Counted from the first letter of the stretch, positions 1-10,689 are shown. The stretch is 46,145 bases of DNA from Azolla pinnata (GCA_037176905.1 JBBBWG010028202.1:12830-58974); one strand, 5' to 3'. Numbers and translations are program-made. Notes: generated from the letters alone by a model not told the origin.

Positions 1-54
1 CTCCGACAAATTCAAGTGCTTGTCTTCATCACTCTGACAAATTCAAGTGCTTGA
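1..54. repeat. 31-bp direct repeat at left edge
   Basis: The motif GACAAATTCAAGTGCTTG occurs at 5-22 and again at 36-53, a spacing of 31 bp. It may be the end of a longer tandem array cut by the window border. Confidence 0.7.
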
Positions 55-831
55 TGCATTTTCTACGTGATTATGATTGTTGTTAATTGTCGTGGGCATA
101 CTAAAGCTCTTCTTGGACATGTTCCTGAATTCTTCTTGAAGGGGGCATCTTTGCATGCAATTGGCCATGCTAGACAATGAATACATAATAGCAAGCCTTC
201 TTACACTCCAATGCTTCGGGTCTATTGACAGTGACCGAGGCTATTAACTCATACAGGTGAGCAAACGATTCATCAACGAGGGCAGATCCAATTTTGCTGC
301 AGCAAATCTGGTCTTGAAGACCATGGCCACACAAAAGGAAATAATAGAGCGACTAACCATTTGTATGCCAAGAATAGGCAGCCTTATACCATTTTGCTCG
401 GATCGGCACGATCGCAAACAAAACACGACCTGCTTGTGTGAAAAAGACCACATTTGTTTTATTTGCAGACAGCAGCCACTGGAAAGCCTCCAATGAATAC
501 AAGCATGTTTGTAATAAGAGCACAATAATTTTACACAAAAGTGCAGGGAGGGGCGGCAGCTCTCGCCGCCAAAAAAAAATCGAATGTTACGGCCTGTGTC
601 TACTCTTCATAAAAGGACAATTCACAAGTGGATTTCTTTCTTTCTTTCTTTCTTTCTTGTGGGGGGTTCTCTCAGGAAAGAGTTTGCCCCATTCTGACAT
701 CCAAGCACGCTGAGAATCCGACAGATTGTTCCCCATTTTCTCAAACATGGTTTCTGGTGACAACAAATCTCTCTCATGATCAGGGGTATGTAGATGAAGA
801 ATGGATGCTTACTCGGAGGCAGGGAGGGTTT
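55..831. other. Kinase 3' flank, no gene seen
   Basis: This stretch lies downstream of the minus-strand kinase stop codon and probably includes its 3' UTR. It holds a (TTTC)n microsatellite near 632-657. Short open frames here have no recognisable homology and do not extend across splice sites. I see no gene. Confidence 0.5.
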
Positions 832-3510
832 TCAGGGTGGTTTGAGCTTCGAGTCATCAGCGGCAGGGGCGGCGGCGGCGGCGGCAGCGGAAGAAGAAGA
901 AGAAGGGGAGCGATTGGATGGCGAAGGCGAGGGATCGAGGCCGATCTCGCGCGAGAGGATCTTGAGGACGCGAGAGATGTCGGGCCGGCTCGTGGGCACG
1001 CGGTGGAGGCACAGCAGCGCGAGCCCGATGCAGAGGCGGGCCTGATCGGGGTCGTAGTCGCGGCCGAGGCGAGGGTCGACGAGGTCGAGGATCTTGGCGG
1101 GCGAGTGCGAGAGGGATCGGGCCCAAGCAACGAGGTTAGCGCGCTCGAACTCGCGCAGCGGCGAGGACGCCGACACCTGGATCGGGCGGCGCCCCGCGAG
1201 GATGACGAGCACGAGCACGCCGAAGCTGTAGATGTCGGCCTTCTCCGAGGCAGGGCCCCCGTTCGACTCGGGCGCGATGTAGCAGATCGTGCCCCGCATG
1301 CTGGTCGTCGTCGTAGTGCTGCTCGCATCTCGGATCGAGCTGCTCAGCTCGCCGCTCCACTGCTGGTTGTTCTGGTGCTGGTGATGCTGGTTCTGGTTCA
1401 TCATCACCATCGTCATCGTCGTGGAGGTGCTGCTTGCGTCCTCATCTGCACCATATCCCCACCACCACATCAGCGCATCGCCATTGTCGTCGCCGTTGTT
1501 CGTCGTCGATTGCATTATCCTCCTCCTCCTCCTCCTCCCCCTCCTCCTCGATTGCCTGCCCACAACGCTCCGGAACCACTCCCTCGAAACACTCCTCCTC
1601 CTCCTCCCCGCCTCCCACCCATCACCATCCTCCTCCTCCTCATCTTCTTCTTCTTCGTCCTTGGCCCTCGCCGCCTCCTTCTTCTTCCTCGCCTCGCTCT
1701 TGCTGTTCAGCTCCGCAAAGTACTCGTCCTTCCACCACTCCCGGCTCTTCCTCGATGACGAGCTCCTCGCCCTTCCCTCCCTCTTCGATTGGCTGCCGCT
1801 GCTGAAGGCGTTCCCTCTGCTCCCTCCAGTCGCGCCCGAGGCATGATGCGGCTCCTCTTCGTCCACGGACGCCAGCTTCTCAGGTCGCGCCAATGCTGCC
1901 TTCTTTCTCGATCCATGGACCTCCGATCCTAACCAGTCCATTACATATTTCTTCCCCATCGATTCCTCATCTCTGTTCCTTGCACCTAGACGATCGCCGC
2001 CATTGACCGCCGTTCTGCTTCGCGTCTTCGCTGTTGTACTACACACCTCTTCTTCCAGCCTTTCCTCCTTAGTAGACGCTAGATATGTAGAACGCATATC
2101 CATTCGAATATCCTTCGAACATGGATACGTAGAGCCCATATCCATCTGGACTTCCTTCGTAAGTGGATATGGAGATTCTGTTACCAGGTTATGGACTTTC
2201 TCCATTATTGGATATGCAAGTGATGCATCTGTTTTTCCTTGCTTTGACACACCTAGATCATGTTTATTCAGCACGGGCGATGGCGATTCCATACCCAGGT
2301 TTTCTTCATCATTCAGCGCAGCATGATCTTCATCCTTCAACACAGGACATGCAGATCCCAAATCCATTCTAACATCTTTCGACACAAAGTATGAGGACTC
2401 CGAGACCAGGTTTCGCCTGTCTGATACTGGAAAAGCCAACCGCACAGCCTGCTTTTCTTGCTCATAGGAAGCTCCCCTAAACAGGCTTTCCATCTTTGAT
2501 ACCGGGGATGCCAATCCAATATCTAGATTTTCTTTTATCATCACCGAATCATACGGAGATTCTGCAACCAGATTTTGTCCATCCAGCACCGAAGACGGAG
2601 ATCCCATCACCCGCTTTCCTTCCATAGATACCGTGTTTGTAGCTCCCACATCGTCCATTTCAACATCCCTCGATGGGGTAGTTACTCGTCCATCGGCGAC
2701 AAGACGGTTCTGATACAGTGTCGATCGACCCGGCGATAGACCAGGGATCCGAGGGCGATGGGTATCATCGCCACGCTTGACCTTGAGATTGGGAGGGGCT
2801 CTGGTGGCGCTGTACACGGAGCAGCGATCATCGGCATCCAAGCCGAAAGGGTCGGGCTCGGGCGATTTGACTCTGGCGAGGCCAAAGTCGGCGATGCGAG
2901 CACGGAAGCCGTGATCGAGGAGGATGTTGCTTGGCTTGATGTCGCCGTGAATGACGGGGGGATCGCAGTGCAGATGAAGAAAGCGGAGAGCGCTGGCAGT
3001 GTCCTGAATGATCTGGAGCCGCTGCTTCCAGTCCAATCGGGCAGGGTAGGCAGGGTCAAACAGGGCATCTTGCAGGCTGCGATTCTCCATATGCTCGTAG
3101 ACGAGCAGCCGGATTCGCTTGCCATCGGTGCAGTAGCCGATGAGGTTGACGACGTGGGAGGAAGGGCTGAGGGCGCCACAGATGGAGAGCTCGGATTCGA
3201 ACTCGCGATCGCCTTGCAGGGACGAGCGATCCAATCGCTTGATCGCTACGACTTGCCCATCTCTGAGCACGCCCCGGTACACTGCCCCGAACCCACCTCG
3301 CCCAAGCCTCTGCCTCTCCGAGAACCCCCCCGTGGCCCTCTTCAGCTCTTTGTATTGAAACCTGCGCAGCTTGCGATTCGAAGCAGAGGCTTCATCGCCC
3401 CCAGCGCCTGCACTGCTCCTGGCTTCGCCCTCCCCACGCCTCGCCACCAGCTTCTGGCACCAATTGTAGTAGAAGCACAAGACTTGGCGGAGCGCCTGCA
3501 ACGCTGCCAT
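832..3510 (-). CDS. Receptor-like cytoplasmic Ser/Thr kinase with large activation-segment insert
   Basis: This is an intronless 892-residue kinase. Visible motifs are the glycine loop LGRGGFGAVY (69-78), VAIK with Lys91, HGDIKPSN (188-195, so non-RD), DFG (208-210) and YIAPES (744-749). About 535 residues separate DFG from APE. The insert contains KKYVMDWLGSEV (520-531) and SREWWKDEYFAEL (589-601), elements I recognise from the At2g45590/At4g25390/At5g51770 family, also intronless in Arabidopsis. The remembered homologues are about 650-680 aa, so this insert looks expanded. Residues 313-480 hold degenerate repeats, and acidic, Arg-rich, Gln/His-rich and Ser/Ala tracts follow. The start is the first ATG after an in-frame TGA at 3592-3594; a slightly longer frame exists only through a TTG. 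The N-terminus shows no clear signal peptide or long membrane helix. The substrate is unknown; role in signalling is inferred from the family. Confidence 0.93.
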   Translation of the reverse strand: MAALQALRQVLCFYYNWCQKLVARRGEGEARSSAGAGGDEASASNRKLRRFQYKELKRATGGFSERQRLGRGGFGAVYRGVLRDGQVVAIKRLDRSSLQGDREFESELSICGALSPSSHVVNLIGYCTDGKRIRLLVYEHMENRSLQDALFDPAYPARLDWKQRLQIIQDTASALRFLHLHCDPPVIHGDIKPSNILLDHGFRARIADFGLARVKSPEPDPFGLDADDRCSVYSATRAPPNLKVKRGDDTHRPRIPGLSPGRSTLYQNRLVADGRVTTPSRDVEMDDVGATNTVSMEGKRVMGSPSSVLDGQNLVAESPYDSVMIKENLDIGLASPVSKMESLFRGASYEQEKQAVRLAFPVSDRRNLVSESSYFVSKDVRMDLGSACPVLKDEDHAALNDEENLGMESPSPVLNKHDLGVSKQGKTDASLAYPIMEKVHNLVTESPYPLTKEVQMDMGSTYPCSKDIRMDMRSTYLASTKEERLEEEVCSTTAKTRSRTAVNGGDRLGARNRDEESMGKKYVMDWLGSEVHGSRKKAALARPEKLASVDEEEPHHASGATGGSRGNAFSSGSQSKREGRARSSSSRKSREWWKDEYFAELNSKSEARKKKEAARAKDEEEEDEEEEDGDGWEAGRRRRSVSREWFRSVVGRQSRRRGRRRRRRIMQSTTNNGDDNGDALMWWWGYGADEDASSTSTTMTMVMMNQNQHHQHQNNQQWSGELSSSIRDASSTTTTTSMRGTICYIAPESNGGPASEKADIYSFGVLVLVILAGRRPIQVSASSPLREFERANLVAWARSLSHSPAKILDLVDPRLGRDYDPDQARLCIGLALLCLHRVPTSRPDISRVLKILSREIGLDPSPSPSNRSPSSSSSAAAAAAAPAADDSKLKPP
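2071..2574 (-). repeat. Degenerate coding repeats inside the kinase insert
   Basis: Residues 313-480 of the kinase contain about four imperfect units of 30-45 residues built on NLVxESPY, then xKxxxxMDxG, then xxxPVxxK. Clear starts are NLVAESPY (313), NLVSESSY (367), NLGMESPS (404) and NLVTESPY (441). The repeats sit between DFG and APE. They are diverged at DNA and protein level but keep the frame open. Confidence 0.75.
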
Positions 3511-3594
3511 TGATCGGAGACAGCTCAATTCTCGATCTATGGTCTCGCTTGTTGACTGTTTGCATCTGCTTCCTTTCTTCCCCCTTCTAGGTCA

Positions 3595-3840
3595 TACCTG
3601 CTCAATCATCTGAGCATGGCTGAGTACCATGGGAAAACAGATGGCGCATGGACATGGTCCCTTTCTTCCTTCTCTGTCACAGCTGCTTGATGAACTGAGC
3701 GTGGCTGAGAACCATGGGAAAACAGATGGAACCTGGAAACGGTATTATTGCAACAGATAGCTTTGGCTTATCCCTATTCTTCTCTGTCACAGCCAGCTCG
3801 AGGATCTTAGCATGGCAGAACAGGAATGAGAACAGATCGG
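3595..3840. repeat. Three imperfect direct repeats upstream of the kinase
   Basis: Copies near 3597-3645, 3673-3730 and 3785-3838 share the pattern TCTGTCACAGC (last two copies), then GAGCxTGGCTGAG and a GGGAAAACAGATGG-like end. Copy one and copy two are most alike; the third is diverged. They lie just 5' of the minus-strand kinase start, in its probable leader or promoter. Confidence 0.6.
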
Positions 3841-4620
3841 ACTCTCCATGATCGAATCTCATTCCCTGTTTCCTTTACGAGGAATTTTGTTCCATAGCAT
3901 GTTCATTCAACTTCATCCCTCATGAATTACTCAGTGCCTCCGACTCCATGGAACCGAGATCAGACAGGGATCCAAACTGGAAAGACGAGATCATCTCCAC
4001 ATGGAGTTGCACACTGTCCAGAGAGGTAGAGAAACAGTACATGGATTTACAAACAAATAAGAACACGAGAAGACAGAAACAGATTTCCATAGCTTCCTGC
4101 AGACCATACTCTAAGCGAACTCTACGAGAGACAGAAAGAAGGAGTCCGTCAAAAGATTTGAACAAGTATTCCATGTCTTCATGGCTTCACAGACGAGTGG
4201 GGGACAGGCTGGGGTTCTGAGAGAGAAAGACAGTCAAGAGAAGAAACCAAATCGTGTTCCCGTTGATTCGATGGAGATCCTCATATAGACAAGCAAAGCT
4301 GGAAGCGAACCTCAGAGAGGATGAGAGAATGAACCGGAACATAGCTTGAGAAGCTCACCGTTTCCTTGCCGGGAATTAACGCCTATGTCATCACAGAGAG
4401 GTAAAGAGACGAAGAATCGAACGGGGATTCTTGTGGCTGAGGGCTAGCTTCTGCGAGGAAACGGAGGCATATTGGTTGTCATCGAGCCAACTGAAGCCCA
4501 CAGTTCATGAAGTGCTCTGACGAAACTTACGCAGCAGCAAGAGACGAGGAACGGCGAATGATGGACAGATGAATGATGATGGCGACGCATGAAGCATGAA
4601 GATGTAAAATCAGAAAGAAG
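3841..4620. other. Kinase upstream region; weak small ORF
   Basis: No conserved gene is visible. A minus-strand 84-codon frame (3920-4174) contains a hydrophobic stretch MEICFCLLVFLFVCKSM and could be a small peptide or an upstream ORF of the kinase transcript, but nothing else supports it. Confidence 0.3.
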
Positions 4621-4630
4621 AATTTCGCAC

Positions 4631-5190
4631 AGAGAGAGAGAGAGAGAGAGAGCGAGCGACGCAGAGAGGAGCCGAAACGGATTGGTTCCATCTCCAAGGG
4701 GAAGGAGATCAGGAACGGATGATTGAAACGGATAAACGATGGAAGAAGAAGAAGCAGAAGAAGAAGGAAGCAACAAAAAGGGAAGAAGCAGAAGAAGAAG
4801 AAGAAGACGACGACGAAGAAGAAGAAGAAGACGAAGAAGAAGGGATCGCCAAAGAGAGGGAGGGAGACACACAAACACAGAGACACAAACAGACAGACAC
4901 AGGCAGGAATCATGGAAGACACGGACTGAAACAGATTGTTCTCATCAAACATAGGTTCCAACAGAGACAGAGAAGAAGAGAGAGAGAGAGAGATGTGGAG
5001 GAGGGAGAGAGGGAGATCAGAGCGGAGACGAACCGGAACAGATCGCCGCCATCGCCGTCGCCGTCGCCATCGCCATCGCCAGAAAGGATTCAGGAGCAGC
5101 AGCAGCAGCAGCAGCAGACGAAGAAGAAGAAGAAGAAGAAGACGAAGAAGAAGAAGAAGAAGAAGAAGAAGACGAAGAAGAAAGGAAGAA
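4631..5190. repeat. Compound microsatellites (GA)n, (GAA)n, (AGC)n, (AGA)n
   Basis: A GA run lies at 4631-4652, GAA-rich DNA at 4739-4850, another GA patch near 4975-4995, an AGC run at about 5093-5118 and an AGA run at about 5119-5190. Seen from the minus strand these are CTT/TCT-rich, as is common around plant transcription starts, and they lie upstream of the kinase. The long open frames across them are low-complexity artefacts. Confidence 0.85.
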
Positions 5191-5219
5191 GTTTTTCGTA
5201 TTTCGGAAAATGCCCTTTT

Positions 5220-5445
5220 CCCGCTCTACGCATGCACATGCACACATCCATGCATGCATGCACACATGCACACATCCATGCACACATGAACACATGCACA
5301 CATCCATGCATGCATGCAGACATGCACACATCCATGCATGCATGCACACATGCACACATGCATGTCCACATGATTGCACACATCCATGCATGCCTGCAAT
5401 GCATGCATCTGCACAAGCATGCATGTATGCATGCGTCCGCAAAAC
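5220..5445. repeat. CATGCATG / ACACATCCATG simple-sequence array
   Basis: This is a dense array of CATGCATGCA and CACACATCCATG words with a local period near 30-40 bp. Each CATGCA is formally an RY motif, the core recognised by plant B3 factors of the ABI3/FUS3/LEC2 type. A similar array lies at 34622-35064. Whether it is regulatory or only a satellite cannot be told from sequence. Confidence 0.8.
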
Positions 5446-6512
5446 AGCCGATCCGACTGTATTTCCTAATAGGTCATAAGTATCGGCCTAAGCAGACGTT
5501 AACATATCTTTCTTTCTTTCTTTGCTCTATCACCCTGCGAAACAGCTCCGATCCGACACAAGCCAGATTTCCCGTCGGAGCAAAACCACACCCAAAAACG
5601 ATACTTCTGCGCTCGGCGTTTGTTGTTTTTTTGTCGCTCCGTTTGTGTTTCTTTTGGTTAACCTTCCTTAATCGATCTGGAATCGAGATCGCATTGCCTC
5701 CCTCTCTCTTCCGTGCCTGTTCTTCATGCCCCCCTTCGACGAGGGGCATAGAAAAAAAAAAAGGGCTCCCGATCTGCCTTCGTTTCTCCAGCTTCTGCTC
5801 AGAGTCAGAGAGTCGAACCGAGAGGGGGGCCTCCCTTTCTTGCCTTCTCCTCGTTGTGTTTGGAGTGTTCTTCCCATCATGGGACCAGTACAATCTCCTT
5901 TCACGATCCGAATCATGTCGGTTTCTCTCTGTTTCTCTGTTTTGTTCGGAAGAGGCTCGATCTTCTATATGACATGTCCATGGGCCAGACAGAAGAAGAA
6001 GAAGAAGAAGAAGAAGAAGAAGAAGAAGAAGAAGAAGAAGGGGCCCAGAGGCCAATCTCTTTCATCGTGGCACAGTCGACTTCGAGCAAGAAGTCTGGCA
6101 TAGCACTCTTGCAAGAAGCATGTCCCAGGAGCATTATTAAGATACGGAATCGTGTACATACACGCTCTTTGGGCCTCTGTTCCACTGGCAAATTATTGTT
6201 GTTCTTCGGCTTCTTCTTCTGCTGCTGCTTCAACTTCTTTATGTGGTGGCAAATGCATGTGATCGACCCGCTTGTATGGACCCCAACAAAAGCTTGGAGA
6301 GATTCCTTGTCCAGAGAGCAGAGCAGAGCCAACCAATAAACTGCTCCAAGATTCACACATATAGCTCCCATATATATATATATATATATACCTCCTCCTT
6401 GGTCATCTATATACAAAGAAAAGTCCAAAGGTCTGACATGGAGATTTCGATACTGGTTCCAAGTCAAATGCGCATCATCAGCCAGAGCGAATCTTCTTTG
6501 CATATGATTTCA
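5446..6512. other. Intergenic DNA with (AGA)n and (TA)n runs
   Basis: No gene is seen. It contains a 5440-5522 segment related to DNA near 42095-42290, an (AGA)n run at about 5990-6042 and a (TA)n run at about 6371-6391. Confidence 0.6.
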
Positions 6513-6875
6513 TGATTGATTGCATCAAGTCCTTAAATATATGCATGCATGCATCATTTCTTCCCTCTGAAACAGTCTACATTTCAGCAATTCTGACTGA
6601 TTGATTGCATCAAGTCCTTAGATATATGCATGCATGCATCATTTCTTCCCTCTGAAACAGTCTACATTTCAGCAATTCTGACCAGATTTGGCTGGAGGGG
6701 CCACATTCCGATAACCCTCACATGCCCATCAATACAGCATATCACCCCTCTCTGCATGTGATGATTGACTGCATCAACTCCTCAGGTACCTGAGCACCAC
6801 CTGTGTATATGTTCATGCATCATCTCTTCCCTTTGGAACTGCCTGCATTTTGGCAATTCTGACCAGATTTGGCTG
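6513..6875. repeat. 85-bp tandem duplication plus a diverged third copy
   Basis: Copies at 6513-6597 and 6598-6682 are nearly identical; each runs from TGATTGATTGCATCAAG through an ATGCATGCATGCATC core to CAGCAATTCTGAC. A third, diverged copy lies near 6760-6875. Copies two and three both continue into CAGATTTGGCTGGAGGG, so the original duplicated segment was longer. Confidence 0.9.
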
Positions 6876-8041
6876 GAGGGCTACATTCCGATAAACTGTC
6901 ACCAATTTGGTTTATTCTCAGGGGCACTTCAGAGATCAACCCAGCCTGTATTTGTGTCTGCAGTTCCTGTTGTCTGGTTTCTTCAGCCCATATGGCTATG
7001 GAGCGAATTCTCAAGCTTCTACTTTCACCAGCTCCTCCTTTGGTCCCTCTTCTTCGCGATTAGAAAAACCTGTATTTTAAAAGATCATGTGGTGCAAAAG
7101 CTTTGCAGCCCTTTTCCACAGTATAAATCTTTCCCATTTGTCTCTGTTCTTCCAAATTTCCCTGCTTTTTTGGCCCAAAATGTGGAGCTGCAGCTCACTC
7201 CATCCGATGCACGAGTAAGGTTGAATAGAGTTGTGACCACGTTGCTGTTTGCCATTTTGTTAGCATCATCACCATCATCATCATCATCATCATCACCATG
7301 GGAGGTAGTGGTCAGCTGATGCTAAGCTTTCACACCTAGGAGAACATTAGAGGATGATGGAACATATGCTACACCAAAGGCTTCTTGAAATTACCCGAAC
7401 GCCCAGCTTCCATGCCTGCTTGTTTGACATTACCTGCTAAAAACAATGCAACTTTAACCACCGGCTCACATTGTATGCATCACAGAAGTAGGTTCTCATC
7501 ATCTGTGCCGTCTGAGGTTTCTACTAATGCTTAATGGGTTTAAGCATTAGTAGAAACCTCAAAGAGAGAAACCCGTCCATTAGTACCCAAATGCCGCCCC
7601 AGCTATACATCGACAGCCCCAAAAAAACCAAAACGCTTAAACAACTTCGTTTAGACCCTCCACAAAATTTCCCAGTGATGCATCAGGATCGATTGCAGTA
7701 GACAGAGAAAGCATGTGAAGTAGCATTACAGAAATTTCAAGGAAGAAGTTTCATGCCAACCCAGAAAGAACAAAATGCTTACCCCATATTTCATTGGATG
7801 AGTGAAATACATGATGATAGTAAAACCACTCTGTTGCTTTTTCTTCTGTACAATCAGCTCCGTTATATATTGGACCCTCAAGATAAGAGGGAAGGAAGTT
7901 AACAACGTAATTTATATAATAAGCCTATTTGGGATATCTATTATAGGTACACATACACTGGTAAAAGACACATCATTATGCATATTATAAGACATCTGAG
8001 CAAGAGATTTCCTCATCGATCTGACTCGAAGAAGACTGATA
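6876..8041. other. PRA1A downstream region
   Basis: No coding gene is recognised. It contains a CATCAT microsatellite near 7263-7298 and a perfect inverted repeat at 7513-7561 (listed separately). The part next to 8041 is probably PRA1A 3' UTR. Confidence 0.5.
7513..7561. repeat. Perfect 22-bp inverted repeat (hairpin, 5-nt loop)
   Basis: The left arm 7513-7534 is exactly the reverse complement of the right arm 7540-7561, separated by TGGGT. The outer ends read TGAGGTTTC and GAAACCTCA. It is not flanked by an obvious host-site duplication. It may be a fold-back transposon remnant or a transcribed hairpin. Confidence 0.9.
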
Positions 8042-10553
8042 TCATAAGTCGCTATAACTCCGCCACACAGCTCGGAACTCCTCCCGGAAGGTGTTTAACC
8101 TTGCCTTCAGATTTGGTGTCCGAAAACTCGTATGGAGTAAAATACCTGAGGACATTTTGCAGAAGAAACTCACATCTCCGAAATACACACTGCCTGCCAT
8201 TTTGTCAAAGCTCTTGTGAAAGGCATGGTATATACGAAAGAAAAAAAATTTCTTACAGAAAAGCCCCAAAGCAAACGAAATGGCGATGATCTTGAGCGAA
8301 GACGACAGAAACAAGATTACCATGCTCACTGCCAACAAGGAACCCACCCAAAAGTCACAAGCTACACATCTTGTTGTAACAAAATAGTAAAACTATCACA
8401 ATCAATTAGGATCCTTAAACCGAAACCATAACCATGCAAACCCTACTGGAATTAGGACAAGATGAAGTCCTTATGGCAAAGGAAAGATGCTGAAAGAAAA
8501 AGACATGGCTCCTTACCTGAAAGCAGCCCAATGAAAATGAACTTCCTATCTTTGCCGCAGATATAAATTGTCCCTTTCAATGGTCGACCACGTCCCCCAG
8601 GCCTTTGGGAAAAAAAGATCATGAGAAAATGCCGTCAAGGAGCTTGATCATTATTGATGTTACATATGTATATATACAAGGTATTTGTTTCCCTAGAGAG
8701 CTAAAAAATACCTAATAGCAAGAAGTGCACATACGTTAATGGGGCTCGCATTTTGGCAGCAAATGGGGGGTAAATTCTCCTTGCCGTCCTTGTGATTTTT
8801 TCATTGGTAGACAATGCAAAGCTGAAGCACAAGAAATAGAGTTGTAACATCTGCCCTTATTAATGCCACAAGAAAATATCTTCTCCCATTCACCCGAGAA
8901 AGTTTCCAAGTTTTTATGGAGAAATGCAAGATACCTATCATTCAAGCAAGTTATCGCAAGAATGATCAGCACAACTCCCCCAAAGGCTGCCCAGCTTCGT
9001 GCAATGCCAGAACCTGAAATCTTTCATTCACTCAGCTTAATGATTCCGCCAATTAAAACAAAATAAAAAAGTGTATTTTGTGTATAAAAAACCACTTGTT
9101 ATCCTGTCTTTCTCCATTTTCTTACCAAGTACAAGAATCAGAAACATTAGAACCACATAGTTCATTCGGTACCTGCAAAAACCAGAACATCCAGGATGAG
9201 TCTATGCACTCTTCTTTTTATATAAAAACGGAAGGGCATACACATGTACATGATTTGATCCCTCTTATTATATTGCTCCCTTTTCCGTTGATTTCACTCA
9301 CATTCATTTCCTAGGGTCAAACAGAAGAGTGTCATTTGAAGGTAGGGTCTGAAAACATCAGAGCAACATGCCACAAATAAGAACTTCCCAAATTACAAAA
9401 CAGCAAGGAACAAATGATCTGGATCGAGATGGCGAGGATCTTCATAGCCGGGAGAAAAGAAATAATCTCGTATGGTTCCATAAGTCCTTATCACAAATTG
9501 CATGGTTCCATAAGTCCATAATCTCACAAATTCCACAAGTGTGCATTTTGGATCGACTCTATCCAAGAGATGAGGATGCTTTGGAATTCTCTAGAAAAGA
9601 ATTATTATTTCTGGTAGTTTCAATGCTGAATATCCTAATAATTATGATCATTCCACACAAATATTGCGTTAATATAGCGTTTCACATAAAATTACACGAT
9701 GTCCCTGATACATGTAGATGGTAGAGTATATCATGCATTTTTTCTCTTTACTAGAGATGTTTGATTGTTGTATCAGCAAACATGTCCTTGACAGAACCTC
9801 TTTTGCAATCCTGGTGATCGAGAATACACCTCGGCTATTCATGAGTTGAACCAAATTTGATCTGATCATGAATATCATGGCAAACAGAAGGTCATGCTCG
9901 CCTACAGATTGTGATTTCTCTAACACTCAATCACCAAAAAGAGGCAGAAACATCCACGTAAACCATCTGAACCCAAAGTTAAGATGCACATGCAGACACG
10001 ACTGACTTCACGTTTCTCCCCATGATAATTTACAAGGTTTCTATTAAGATATTCCATCAAGTTTCTTAAAACCCAATGTTTCATCGCCAAAGTTCATGAC
10101 CTCTGACTCTCACGCGCTCTGATAAACAAGATACTTTGTTCTATTCCACGAAATCTCTAATTTTGTGAACTTATATCTCGTTTGTCTGTCAGGGAAAGTT
10201 CACAATACTCGAACATTTGGGGTGATATTTTCCTCTCTTAACCACTAAAAGTGGCAACATTTTAAGGGAAAAATGCACGATTAACACCCCCTGACCAGAA
10301 AAACAGAACCTTGACAACGAAATAATGGTGGAAATTTCAATAGTCGGCATGAAAATGATGATGAATGATGGTAGTGGTGGTGGTGGGAGACTTACACATA
10401 AAGATTGCATTTCGATCTGCTGCTCAACCCGGAGAAGCTCTTGGGAAGAGTGAACCTAGAGAAGAATTCGAGAAGGGGCCGAGGTGGGGAAGACCATTCC
10501 GCTTCTTTCAACGCATCGCCGAGTTCTTGCAGGGAAACACTGCTCCAATCCAT
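8042..10553 (-). CDS. PRA1A: PRA1 family protein A (prenylated Rab acceptor)
   Basis: This is a complete 7-exon gene giving 210 aa, near the 209 aa I recall for Arabidopsis PRA1.A. Exons: 10396-10553, 9126-9172, 8935-9013, 8735-8821, 8517-8602, 8257-8328, 8042-8145; all introns are GT-AG and phases agree. The N-terminus reads MDWSSVSLQELGDAL, followed by WSSPPRP and KCNLYVYRMNY. Two hydrophobic hairpins (about 58-93 and 145-180) are typical of PRA1 proteins. The C-terminus has the family signature SFRTPNLKARLNTFREEF then RAVWRSYSDL. PRA1 proteins are ER/Golgi/endosomal membrane proteins that bind prenylated Rab GTPases and act in vesicle traffic; this role is inferred from the family. The start ATG gives the expected N-terminus. 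Confidence 0.95.
10390..10395 (-). promoter_or_regulatory. Splice donor ending PRA1A exon 1
   Basis: On the minus strand GT|GTAAG follows the codons NLY. Using it gives phase 2 and joins exon 2 at 9172 to restore NLYVYRMNY. Confidence 0.8.
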
Positions 10554-10689
10554 GGAGAGACGTGTCCTTTTGGAGGAACCAAGAGGAATCTTCCTTATTG
10601 AGCGGCAAAAAAAAAGGGCCCAACTTTTCTTCCGACTTCACAGAGGGAATCTCCAAATGGGTTATCGAATCCGAGATTTTCCTGTGCTT

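Noticed and set aside
628..1758. 376-codon plus-strand ORF opposite the kinase
   Set aside because: It is the antisense shadow of GC-rich kinase coding sequence and is dominated by Arg, Pro, Leu and Ser runs; the minus strand carries a full kinase with motifs.
4719..5972. 417-codon plus-strand ORF
   Set aside because: It is made of GAA, AGC and CATGCA repeats translated as Glu/Lys, Gln and Met-His-Cys runs, without any domain.
8736..8972. 78-codon minus-strand ORF read through a PRA1A intron
   Set aside because: The donor after CLND and the acceptor at 8822-8823 restore the family sequence NDSFALSTNEKITR, so the read-through is intronic.
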